This document shows, piece after piece, positions 11,956 through 23,199 of a stretch of 64,000 nt of DNA (positions within the stretch are counted from its first letter, which is position 1; every line of letters begins with the position of its first letter). The stretch comes from Isoetes taiwanensis (lineage: Eukaryota > Streptophyta > Lycopodiopsida > Isoetales > Isoetaceae). The DNA is taken from positions 9,775,712 through 9,839,711 of the forward strand of contig JAJEKV010000011.1 in the NCBI GenBank assembly GCA_021234155.1, read 5' to 3'. The notes under the pieces were generated by a model. That model worked only from the letters and a program-made list of their open reading frames with translations. It searched no databases and was not told the DNA's origin. A program made the position numbers and the translations under genes.

Positions 11956-14900
11956 CACATGGCGCCCAAAAAACAATCACTATTAGTTTCTTACAGCACT
12001 TTTTACATGAAACCATTATAAAAAAAAGATGTTACTAAGTGGGTTAATGTGTTGAATAACCACTAATAGTTTCATGGTGTGGTTCTTATGTATGACTTAT
12101 CGTTCTAGTTTGTTACCATAGTTAACCACCATGGTTCTTTATGATAGTTCGTTTGTTTAGTTTATAGTAGTGTTTTATTGCTCAATTTTAAGTATGTGTA
12201 TTGATTAGTAAGGCCATGAACCACTAATGGATTCAACTTTATTTGTTGTGCTTTTCTAATGAAATTACGTGCCTTATTTCATATGAACTAAGGTTGCTTC
12301 CTACAATAAAATCTCGTAATATTTTATCATAGAACATGGACTAACTAGCAATAGTTTTTGCATTAAGATAGTGAATTTTATTGTCTTAGTTGAAATTGGT
12401 TTAGTGAACAAAATGTGGCCTAATTTAAGATGGGAACTATTGCTATTTCAAGTCAAAAACAATGATGAGTTCTCCATTAAGTTGCTAGTGGTTTCTTGGT
12501 CCATGTAATTGACATTTAATTTATGTCACAAATTAAAATACCTAATTTTTGTGTGATTCAAGCAAACATGGTAAATAATACCATGTGAAATGTGGTAAGT
12601 GATACCATGTGGTAAGTGATACCATGTGTTAAATAACGGCCACCATTGATGATTGTAGCTCTAACTGCCATCATTTGTAACTGCCACCATTTGTAACTGC
12701 CACCATTGATGACTGTCATCTGCAATCCAGGATAAATAATGTTCTCCATAATTTATACCATGTGGAATTAGTTTTTCATTGAGTTCTTCTATATGTTCCT
12801 TAGTCCTCACAACAGTTTCTAAGCTTTGCCTGTTGGGAATCGAACCCAAACTCGTCCATAAGGCATGTTGCTTAGCTCTTAAAGTCTCGCCTCTTAAAAT
12901 AACAATTAAGCATAGACGATCTAGCAAGTACTCGGACTAAACTACTTCTTGATATTATATATAAGATGTAGCCCACTTCTATCCAGTATAATGGATAATC
13001 TGTCATTGCTATGCATAGCTCCTGATGAGTTAAGGCAATGGATATATCGATCTACTAGCAAGAACAAAAGCGAAAACAACAGTGTGAAGTGAAAAATGAT
13101 TCCAGGAAAACTTAAAGGGGTCAGGGGGATGCTCGAGAAGCATAGGCAAGACCCTGTAAACTGCACCACAAGGGGTTAAAAAGGCACAGACAAACTAAGG
13201 TTAAAGATGCCACCATACTTCCTACAGAGGCAACGCTTCAGCATCCCACAGTTCTTGGCAAGCACTGAATCCAAGCTAGAGGAAAGTTAAATCAGAAATA
13301 CAAAAAGGAAATAGCAGCAAAAGAAAAAACAAAGCAATGATATGAACTCAAGGGAGCCAGAATCTAGCATCCCTCATGCAAATCGGGATGGGGAGCCAGA
13401 TCGAGCATTTCACATGTAGCCTTGCCGCTCCCATCCATCAAAGTATAACTCAAAACTCTACAAACAAACCAGAACAACAAGAAATTGCAGAAGATGAACA
13501 CGGGGAGCTTTGATCCACCACTGCGCAGAACAAAAATACTAGAGTAATATTCTGGAGTGATATTCTGATATTCACTTTTGTATCTTACACACTCTACGTA
13601 ACCTCTTCAAAAACAGAAAGAACAGAAGGTTTGTTTCAACAACAAAGTTATATCCTTGTCGAAACCTCTTCGCTGTTATTGAAACCACTTTGCTACCACT
13701 ACTGTTTCTCCATTGTATCCAAACCTAGACTACGTAATAGAGCCCAGCAGCTGTGCTTCTTTCAAAAACAGAAGAAAGCAGCAACAGAGAGAAACCGAAT
13801 ATGGAAAGTGTAGAAAGCTCAAATGACATGCAAACTCTAGAGACAATACGAAACTCTTAAAAAACCTTCAGAGAGCGTAAAGAAAAGGGGAAGGGTCCGC
13901 AAAGAGGCAGAACATCATTCCACAGGGAAGGGTCTGCACTATTCTTACCTAGACGCTGAAGGAGTAGAGACGGAAGAAGCGAAGTGAAGAAGCAGCGAGG
14001 GTAGCAATACCTCAGAAAAGGAGAGAGAAAAGGAGGGAAAAAAAAAGGGTATTATGGCTATAAATGTATTCGTCTAAACCCCGACCTTACTTTTTATATG
14101 GTTCAAGATATGCTGGCGTATATACAAATGTATTGAGAAATAACATTGAGTTACCAACAATGGTTTAGAGATAGAGAAATAACATTGAGTTACCAACAAT
14201 GGTTTAGAGATAGAGTTCTCTGAAGTAATTTGTATAGGGGAAGGGAAGCTGGTTCCACATTCTGCCATGGGACCCCATTCTTGCCACAGGGGGAGGGGCC
14301 CCGCAACCGGCGGCAACCGGAAGTGCGTCTCTGCGAAATGGAGAACGCGAAATGGAGAACACAAAACACATCTTTAGAGGATGTTTATCAGTTGAGCAGA
14401 ATGCAACAACCGACTTCCATTCTCTGTTACTGGGGAGTGCTAGATGTTACCAAATTGCACGCCAGAGAAAACTCGCGACCCAACTTCTCTGTGAAACCCT
14501 TCTAGTCTATTCTATTCTGTTATATAGAAAGAATATATATGAATCATTGACAGTAAAATGAAATCAACAACCAAAAACTTGAACCCCAACTAAACCATTA
14601 CTCCACACAAATCTTTGATCAAACAATAAGCATCCCCACAAAAAATTCATGCGAACAACATTGCTAATAACGGGTTGACCATTGTTCTGTTATAGTTAGC
14701 TAGACATTGAAGGCCAATATGTTGGTTTGCGTGGAGTCACTAGGTTTATATTCTGGTATATTGCATGATTATACAAGAATATGAAACTCCCAGTGACTCA
14801 AAGGGTTATATGTCTACGGCATGTATATTCCACAAAATATGCTTGAGAATGCTATGTGCCTACATGTTAAGAGAATACCTCCCCCAGTCCCCTCCCCTCC

Positions 14901-16349
14901 TTCCTCTCGAATCATTTATTCCATGAATATGCCAAAATATATTGGAATAGCCCATCCCACAACCCTTTTTGCCGCATGCCACTTAATTAAATCTAAAACA
15001 AATAGTCGAAAAAAAGAAAGAAAGAAAGAAAGAAAGAAAGGCAACCCCAATATATTCCTTCATTATAAATCCGCAATCCTTTAACCTTTAATATCAACCA
15101 AACCCTTAAACCTCCAAGGCTTGCCTAAAGTCATTAAGTTTGCCAAAATGCAACACCAACATATTTCTTTATCCAAATCCTTAAATCTCCAAGGCTTACC
15201 ATAAAGTCAGTAAGTTTGCCAAAAGTCAACCACAACATATTCTTTCATTATAAATCTTGAATCTTGTAATGTCAAACAAACCATTAAATCTCCAAGGCTT
15301 GCCTCGTTTCAAGCTATTTCTGCTTTTGAGCCTGTTTTTGAACATGTTTTCCAATCTATTTTTGAGCTATTTCTGTCATATTTGCACATTTATCACCTTC
15401 AAGGTTATTCCAAGGCATCGGAACCTGAATGTCTTGATACATCCGTGCATACATGTGGCAAATACCATAAGCAAAGATAAATGACAGTGTCGAGTTAAAG
15501 GCCACTTTGATTGAACATTCAAAATAAGATCTTTTGAGACCAACTTCTTATTGTTAATTCTACCAATATTATATAATGAACCAATCCTTTTCGTAGAATT
15601 AAATACTATGGTATGTCAAAAATCCTTTGGAATTAAATTACCAGGCTAGTGCGGTGCTAACGCCACTGGAACACTAGCAAAATAACATTCGGTATAACAT
15701 GTGTCCAGGATCGTGCATCCCGCCATTGGGAGACATCCACATCATCATGCCACATCACCAAACTGATGAAATCACCATCCTAGTCATCAAAGTTTCCACA
15801 TAACTCATATTTGACATAAAGTTCAAAACCTCCAGGATAGTGCGGCTCTGCCAATGCTGATCACCTATTTTGGGAACCTAGCTTGGGCAGTAGAACGTTG
15901 TGGTCCTGTCATCGTTGCGAGCACCAAGGTGGATGCCATGATGTATTCTAGAGCAGTGGACTGAACACCAAAATTGACACCACGACCTTTTAATTCAATT
16001 CAATGTACATTGAGTAATGTTGGGCAAAATTGAACTAGCTTTTATGCCATGTCATAAGTCATAGAGTTGTTTTATTAAATCATTACTAATTTAATGGACT
16101 ACTATAGTACGCATGAATCAATCTCATAACCCATGGTTCTAATAAACCATTGTCATATTTAAAATCAACATTCATAACCACTATCACATTTAAAACCAAC
16201 ATTCATAACCACTATTGATCCCAATAAACCACTATGATATGTAGTTTTCTTCTATCAAATAAAATCATGCATAAAAAACCACATATATCATGGTTTTTTG
16301 ACGATTTGACATTGGTTAAATATAATAGTTTAGTTTTGGGCTCCTTGTG
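11956..16349. mobile_element. 4.4-kb non-autonomous element with CACATGG ends (3-bp TSD AAT)
   Basis: The left end is CACATGGCGCCCAAAA. The right end on the other strand is CACAAGGAGCCCAAAA, with partial similarity continuing inward (ACTATTA). AAT flanks both sides (11,953-11,955 and 16,350-16,352). The uninterrupted sibling units at about 17,475 and 18,592 read GTAGTCAATTGGCCTAGG, which is exactly the predicted empty site. A 3-bp TSD and CACA ends suggest the CACTA/CMC group, but no transposase is visible. The interior has no convincing gene; it holds short repeats (12,560-12,720; a 39-bp duplication at about 14,131-14,213; a roughly 75-bp unit repeated at 15,090-15,300; GAAA at 15,011-15,040). 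Confidence 0.75.
12780..12905 (-). repeat. Possible tRNA-derived SINE fragment
   Basis: On the minus strand, TTTGGGTTCGATTCCCAA forms a T-arm-like hairpin with a perfect pol III B box (GGTTCGATTCC) at 12,835-12,847. A matching A box at normal spacing is not clear, so this may be a truncated SINE or chance. Confidence 0.3.
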
Positions 16350-16352
16350 AAT

Positions 16353-16918
16353 TGGCCTAGGAGGTGGCTGCTGAATACTGCAATGTAGGGCGTAAGTGTT
16401 TATTTCTTTTGCAAAACTGACCGTGTAACTTGGTCCCTAGGGTAATTTTGGCATTCTGGACGATGTGGCGAAGTCGGATCGGCATTTCGGAGCCTCCGCA
16501 ATGTCCGAACGACAAAACACTTTGGTTTCTACAATCGCCGCCGCAGACGCCGCTTCGCTGGGTTTGATATGTTCTCCGGACGGATGTTGGATTTTTGGAC
16601 CTTCTCGGACCAGGTTCCCGGAACAAAGGATTCAACGGTCGGATACGGAACCGAGATCCGGAGTGTGGTCTTTAGCGCATTACACTCCCCCGGAGCCGCC
16701 AGAAAGGCTGCCTCGGGAAGCTTTTTGGGGCTCGGCCTCACGGGGTTCGGACTCTCCCCCTCTAATGAGGAGGCCTTGCAAGGTCCTCGCCTTGTTTGAC
16801 TTGGGCAAGTGTGCTAAATTTGGCTGCCCAACAACAGTCGCCCTCGCCCGCTCTAGTGCAAACTATTTGATCTAAACCTTATCCAAAATTTTTGAGAGTT
16901 GGCCCGTATGTTGGCGAT
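16353..16918. repeat. 1.1-kb tandem repeat, unit 1 (second half)
   Basis: It resumes TGGCCTAGGAGG after the inserted element and runs through GGATGTTGGATTTTTGGACC to TGTTGGCGAT. Joined to 11,389-11,955 it gives a unit of about 1,133 bp, matching the siblings in length and order. Confidence 0.8.
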
Positions 16919-18028
16919 GACTTAGGAAGCTAGTGACAAAAAATCAGAATTTAAGTCCGCACTATGCATTAATTACGAATTTACTTAATGTCTTGCTACC
17001 GCAAAAGCGGCCCTTGACTTCTAACTGCCACAACGGGAGGAGTACAGTCCAAACTCCATTCCGTCAGTTCCCCTTGCTTCGCCGTTCTCAACTCATGTGA
17101 TCGGCCACGCCCCAAGTGCAAAGACCAAAACTTCGGCACCCAAAACGCAAACCCCCGCTAGAACCCGGCAACTCATAGGGTTTACGTTTCGGAGGCTCTA
17201 TCCTTGTCAGATTTGACTAGGACCTTGCGCCATGTCTTGAGGTAGAGGGGGGGTGTTGACGCCAGAGCACGCACCCTAAAACCACCCGAAGCAGCTTGCC
17301 CCAAAATTCCTCTCCCGGGCCTCGGCGGCGGACGGGCAACTTCCCCTCCGGAACCGTGGATCCGTCTCGCCAATGGACTCGAACGTCGACATTGCCCTAG
17401 GGACCAAGTTTTGTGGCCGTAAGCCCACCCCTTCTCGAAGAAGCCAAACTATCTCATGTGCAACACACTTTCGTAGTCAATTGGCCTAGGAGGTGGTGGC
17501 AATACCGCAATGTAGGGGCGTAAGTGTTTCTTTCTTTTGCAAAACCGACCGCGTGTAACTTTGTCCCTAGGGTAATTTTGGTATTCCGGACGATGTGGCG
17601 GTCGGATCGGCATTTCGAGCCTCCGCAATGTCCGAACGACAAAACACTTTGGTTTATACTGCCGCGCCGCGGGGACGCTTGATATGTTCTCTCGGACGGA
17701 TGTTGGATTTTTGGACCTTCTCGGACCAGGTTCCCGGAACAAAGGATTCAACGGCTCGGATACGGAACCGAGATCCGGAGTGTGGTCTTTAGCGTCGCCC
17801 GGGCGGAAGGCCGCCAGAAAGGCTGCCTCGGGAAGCCTTTTGGGGCTCGCCTCCCGGGTTCTGGACTCTCCCCTCTAATGAGGAGGCCTTGCAAGGTCCT
17901 GGCCTTGTTTGACTTGGGCAAGTGTGCCACTCGGCTGCCCAACAACAGTCGCCCGCCCGTTCTAGTGCAAACTATTTGATCTAAACCTTATCCAAAATTT
18001 TTTGAGAGTTGGCCTCAGATGTTGGCGA
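16919..18028. repeat. 1.1-kb tandem repeat, unit 2
   Basis: A complete unit of about 1,110 bp in the same order as its neighbours, with the purine run plus TGTTGAC at 17,254. Open frames differ from unit to unit through indels, so it is not a gene array. Confidence 0.85.
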
Positions 18029-19142
18029 TGACTTAGGAAGCTAGATGACAAAAATCAGAATTTAAGTCCGTACTATGCATTAATTACGAATTTACGAATG
18101 TCTTGCTACTTGCAAAAAGCGCCCTTGACTTCTAACCGCCACAACGGAAGGACTACAGGTCCAAACTCCATTCCGCCGTTCCCCTTGCTTCGTTCTCAAC
18201 CGCATGTGATCGGCCACGCCCCAAGTGCAAAAGACCAAAACTTCGGCACCCAAAAACGCAAACCCCGCTAGAACCCGGCAACTCATAGGGTTTACGTTTG
18301 AGGCTCTATCCTTGTCAGATTTGACTAGGACCTTGCGCCGTGTCTTGAGGTAGAGGGGGGGTGTTGACGCCAGAGCACGGACCCTAAAAACCACCCGGAA
18401 GCATCTTGCCCCAAAATTCCTCTCCCGGCTGCCCCGGCGACGGACGGGCAACTTCCCTCTCCCGAACCAGTGATCCGTCTCCGCCAATGGACTCGAGAAC
18501 GTCGACATTGCCCTCTACGGACCAAGTTTTGTGGCCAGAAGCCCACCCCTTCTCGAAGAAGCGCCAAACTATCTCATGTGCGACACACTCGTAGTCAATT
18601 GGCCTAGGAGGTCGCTGCTGAATACTGCAATGTAGGGCGTAAGTGTTTCTTTCTTTTGCAACTTGGTTCCTAGGGTAATTTTGGCATTCTGGACGATGTG
18701 GCGAAGTCGGATCGGCATTTCGGAGCCTCCGCAATGTCCGAACGACAAAACACTTTGGTTTCTACACTGTCGCCCGCAGGACGCTTCGCGGTTTGATATG
18801 TTCTCCCGGACGGATGTTGGATTTTTGGACCTTCTCGACCAGGTTCCCGAACAAAGGATTCAACGGTTTGATACGGAACCGAGATCCGGAGTGTGGTCTT
18901 TAGCGTCACGCCCCCTGCGGCCGCCAGAAAGGTCACTGCCTCGGGGAAGCTTTTTGGGGCTCGCCTCCTGGGGTTCGGACTCTCCCCTCTAATGAGGAGG
19001 CCTTGCAAGGTCCTGGCCTTGTTTGACTTGGGCAAGTGTGCCAGCTCGGCTGCCCAACAACAGGCTGCCCGGACCGTTCTAGTGCAAACTATTTGATCTA
19101 AACCTTATCCAAAATTTTTGAGAGTTGGCCTGTATGTTGGCG
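18029..19142. repeat. 1.1-kb tandem repeat, unit 3
   Basis: A complete unit of about 1,114 bp. It differs from unit 2 by scattered 1-5-bp indels, many in CG/CAG-rich words. The purine run plus TGTTGACG lies at 18,362. Confidence 0.85.
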
Positions 19143-19802
19143 ATGACTTAGGAAGCTAGCTGACAAAAAATCAGAATTTAAGTCCGTACTATGCATTAAT
19201 TACGAATTTACGAATGTCTTGCTACTGCAAAAGCGGCCCTTGACTTCTAACTGCCACAACGGGAGGAGTACAGGTCCAAACTCCATTCCGTCAGTTCCCC
19301 TTGCTTCGCGTTCTCAACTGCATGTGATCGGCCACGTCCCAAGTGCAAAAGACCAAAACTTGGCACCCAAAACGCAAACCCTGCTAGAACCTGGCAACTC
19401 ATGCTCTATCCTTGTTAGATTTGACTAGGACCTTGCGCCGTGTCTTGAGGTAGAGGGGGGGTGTTGACGCCAGAGCACGGACCCTAAAAACCACCCGGAA
19501 GTAGCTTGCCCCAAAATTCCTCTCCGGCGGCCCCGGCGACGGACGGGCAACTTCCCTCCCGAACCGTGATCCGTCTCGCCAATGGACTCCAAATGACATT
19601 GCCCTAGGGACCAAGTTTTGTGGCCGAAGCCCACCCCTTCTCGAAGAAGCCAAACTATCTCATGTGCAACACACTTTCGTAGTCGGGCTTGGCCTAGGAG
19701 GTGGTCACTGGCGAATCGCAATGTAGGGCGTAAGTGTTTCTTTCTTTTGCAAACCGACCGTGTAACTTGGTCCCTAGGGTAATTTTGGCATTCCTGGACG
19801 AT
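19143..19802. repeat. 1.1-kb tandem repeat, unit 4 (truncated)
   Basis: It follows the consensus to GGCATTCCTGGACGAT and then breaks off into AAAAGCGCCGTCGTATTAA and poly-T. The purine run plus TGTTGACG lies at 19,462. Confidence 0.8.
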
Positions 19803-19840
19803 AAAAGCGCCGTCGTATTAATTTTTTTTTTTTTTTTTTT

Positions 19841-22718
19841 TTATGAATAATATGCATTAACCATATGTTACAATACAAACTTGTCAACATATTTCATGTT
19901 TTTGAAAGTGTATTATATCTCGCATAGGTCGTCAGCTATGCAACTTTGGCATATACACTTGCTACAGCCATGACAGTGATTGAAAATTTTAAATTGATTG
20001 CAATGGCGAGCAAAATGTAATAACAAAGATAAGATGGTGGTTATGTAAGAAAAATGACTTATTGATGGGCAAAAGATGAGCAAATTATGACGGCACAATT
20101 TGGAGTCAACAAAGTGCCTAAGACCTAGGTGGAAGTTGATACAATTTGGTGAACTATGGTCTCCCATGACATGTAGGCTTGGCCTTGTTTCGTTTAAATA
20201 CATTGGTTTTGCCCAAGAAAAATCCGAATCATTTCATAGGGAAAAATACCATGACATGTGGGCTTGGACTTTTTTCGCTTAAATACATTAGTTTTACCCA
20301 AAGAAAAAATCCTAATCGTTTCATAGGGAAAATACCATAGGAAAATACCATGGACGAACATAATGGATAACCCTAATTATTTCATGCATGCTCTCTACTT
20401 GAACAGATACGATCCGGGAGCACCATACATCCGGCATGCTTTATCTTCGATCTCGCCATAGATGAAAGGTATGGCTCGATTGCTCAAGATTTAGGTATTC
20501 AAGGATTTAAGGAAGCCAGATAAAGCAATTTCGAACTTGGCCATATACGATTGCATTGGTTGAACCCTAATTAGGGTGGACAGATGTAATTCTTGCGGCT
20601 CAAATGGCAAGAGGTAGATGTTTGTTTGAAATGCATATGGTTCTTTGCCAATATTAGATTGTAAAGCCAAATATTGCCTCGCCTTGTATATTCCCTCAGA
20701 AGTTGTGGGAAATGTTGACACAAGCATCTGCTGCTTTCTATGATCAAACAAGACATTGAAGATGCTTCTAGGAATACACAAATCATCAAAACTAAAGGCA
20801 TTTCTGCTTGAAACGTAAGGCTTCACACAGTTTTGACGATTTTCATTTGTTATGTACTTCCATTGCTTAAATGCACTTCCACCGATTATTTTAACGAAAG
20901 TTAAATGGTACTCAATTTATTCAAGGCATGCATAGCCTATATACATGTGAAAAAAAACGGGAAGATAATCTGATTATTCGGATTATTCGTAATTTCACAA
21001 TTTAGCATTATCTAGATGCTTTCCAAAGGAAATAAATCTAGCTTAGCTTGTACTCACGGGAAGATAATTACAGAAAGATAATCTAGCCTTGCAAGGAAGT
21101 CACTTTGCGGCACTACACAAAAGGTGCGGATAAGGCGTTAGCACTCTAGCAAACCGCCAAACTAAGGATTATCCCAAGATCTGCGACTCGGGTTGGATGC
21201 ATAGTCAAATCTATATTATAGCTTATTTGCTTCAAATGGTAGTATATTGCTTAGATTATATGTGATTGCACTTGTGTAGGATATAGCCGGGTCTAGACCG
21301 GATTTGCATTGTTTTATGGTCTACCCTTGATCCGAAGAATAGCCTAGACTATGATTACATGCTCATGCATGTTATTGGTCTACATGATCAAGCTTCAGAT
21401 TCAACATACCGCTTTGAGGTAGGTTTTGTGATTTATAATTTTGGCCAAATATGGTGGAGGTGTATACATTAGATTCTCGCCCATGCATGATGAAATGTGT
21501 GATATGATTTCCAAAGGAAGTAGACCACGTGTGCTAGTGCCACACGGTGATTAACATTTTGTAGGGGATCTCTCGATATGGTGAATGGACATTTGGGAGA
21601 AATGTGCCATAGTAAATTAAATAGTAAATTAAATAATGACATAGTAATGGATGGCAAGTAATGGATGCTATAAACACGAGCTTTCTCTTGATGCTTAGGC
21701 TTGAAAAAAATAAGTAATATACATGCCGAACATTGTCAAGATCAAAACACCGCACGTAATATGTATAGACCTATGCTAGGTTGTCTAGATCTTTAGAACT
21801 ATGAAGATTTGACTAAGACATGTTCTCTTGCATGGATTTTAAATATTTTCTCTTGCATGTTCTCTTGCATGGACCAAGACATGGGCAAAGGTACTTTAAA
21901 TATTTTCTCACGACAGATTTTCTCACGCTTATAAGTAGAGGGCGTTTTATAAAGCACTTTCGGGGCCGATATCCGATACTCTAAACATAAGCATCCTATG
22001 CTTGCTGGGCCAGATAAAATGGTAGATGTATGGGAGGATTAACATGCAAAGCTAACATTAAAATTGCTTGGGAACTATATGTTAAAGGCAAGAGTAAGTT
22101 AGGCATTCTTTGCTATCTTTCTATTGTGTTGAGGATTACATCCAAGGTGAAGGGCGAAAAGCCCAAGAAATCTAAGCTTACCTGTTAGTGACTTAGGCTC
22201 TTACCCTTCTTAGGCTAACTGTCCTCCTGGTTTCCTCAAGCAGTAACGGGATTTCTTGCTCCTATGTGTGTTTTCCATTTATTCAAGTTGGAAAAGCTAC
22301 AAGACAAGACAAGATGACATCGAAGATACATTTTTGATAAATTTGCTGAGCTTTATGGTGCTGATTTGGAAGACAAGGAAAATTCTGAACTCTATGTTTG
22401 CTGGATATTCTAATCCCAGTCTAGAAAAAGCATCTTTTTAGACTTTAAAAAAGTATTTAACATTGGTAATATAAAGATTTATGGAGAACTTTTTGGATTA
22501 TGAATGAAATTATGTTTATAAGCTCTAGAGAATTGGGAACTTCTTGTAGATTGTAGAATATGGTAATTGCTTTTGCCTTGATAAATGCTAACCATTTTAA
22601 GGCTTAAGTCAAATGTACACCGATTTGGCTTAAAGGTCGATATTGACCTAAGTGGTCTTTGCAAAAGTCCATGAAAGGTAAAAGTCCTGCTTTAAACAGG
22701 TTTAAAGGGTTTTTTTTT
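19841..22718. repeat. 2.88-kb direct repeat, copy A
   Basis: It begins TTATGAATAATATGCA and ends GGTTTAAAGGGTTTTTTTT. It matches 23,200-26,078 over the whole length at high identity (offset about 3,359 bp). Both copies are bordered by T runs. Differences cluster at CAG, CTG and CCGG words. The end signatures are not LTR-like (no TG...CA, no primer binding site after the first copy). Confidence 0.9.
20355..20560 (+). pseudogene. Possible hAT-type transposase remnant (copy A)
   Basis: This is the damaged counterpart of the better frame in copy B (23,725-23,928). Here small changes break the frame (for example GCCAGATAAAGC against GCCACTGATAAAGC). See the copy B entry for the resemblance. Confidence 0.3.
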
Positions 22719-23199
22719 CATTAACTCAGCCTCTCTAGTTATACTAGGGACCTTAAAATGGTTGGAATACAGTGTTTATAATTTCTTATTAATACTTATT
22801 GATATTTATAGGGATTGGCATAGGTCGGACATGGGAATTATGATTCTATCCAAGCTGATTTTCGCTAGTGGCTTTGCAAAGCAGACATAAGGAAATCCAT
22901 TCAAAAATAAAGGTAACATGACATTTGTTTTTGAAATTATGCCGATTGAATTTTTACACAAATTGGATTATAGAATGAGTTCTGGCTCTTTTAAACTAGT
23001 CATTTGGCATTGGCCCAGACTAGGGTTATTCTGTTTGCCATTTGGCTCTCTTAAAAGAGAAATAAATACTTGCAATAAGAGTTAATTAGGCAATATAGGT
23101 AGGGTAGGGCTTTGGCAACAAGGTCCTACTCTCCTTGTTGCTAACTCTATGTATGACTTTTGCCCACCCCGACCTACGGTAGGAGGCAGGCTTTTTTTA
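22719..23199. other. Spacer between the two 2.88-kb repeats
   Basis: About 480 bp of unique sequence without an open frame of note. It lacks a primer binding site and polypurine tract at the expected places, which argues against an LTR-retrotransposon interior. Confidence 0.5.
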
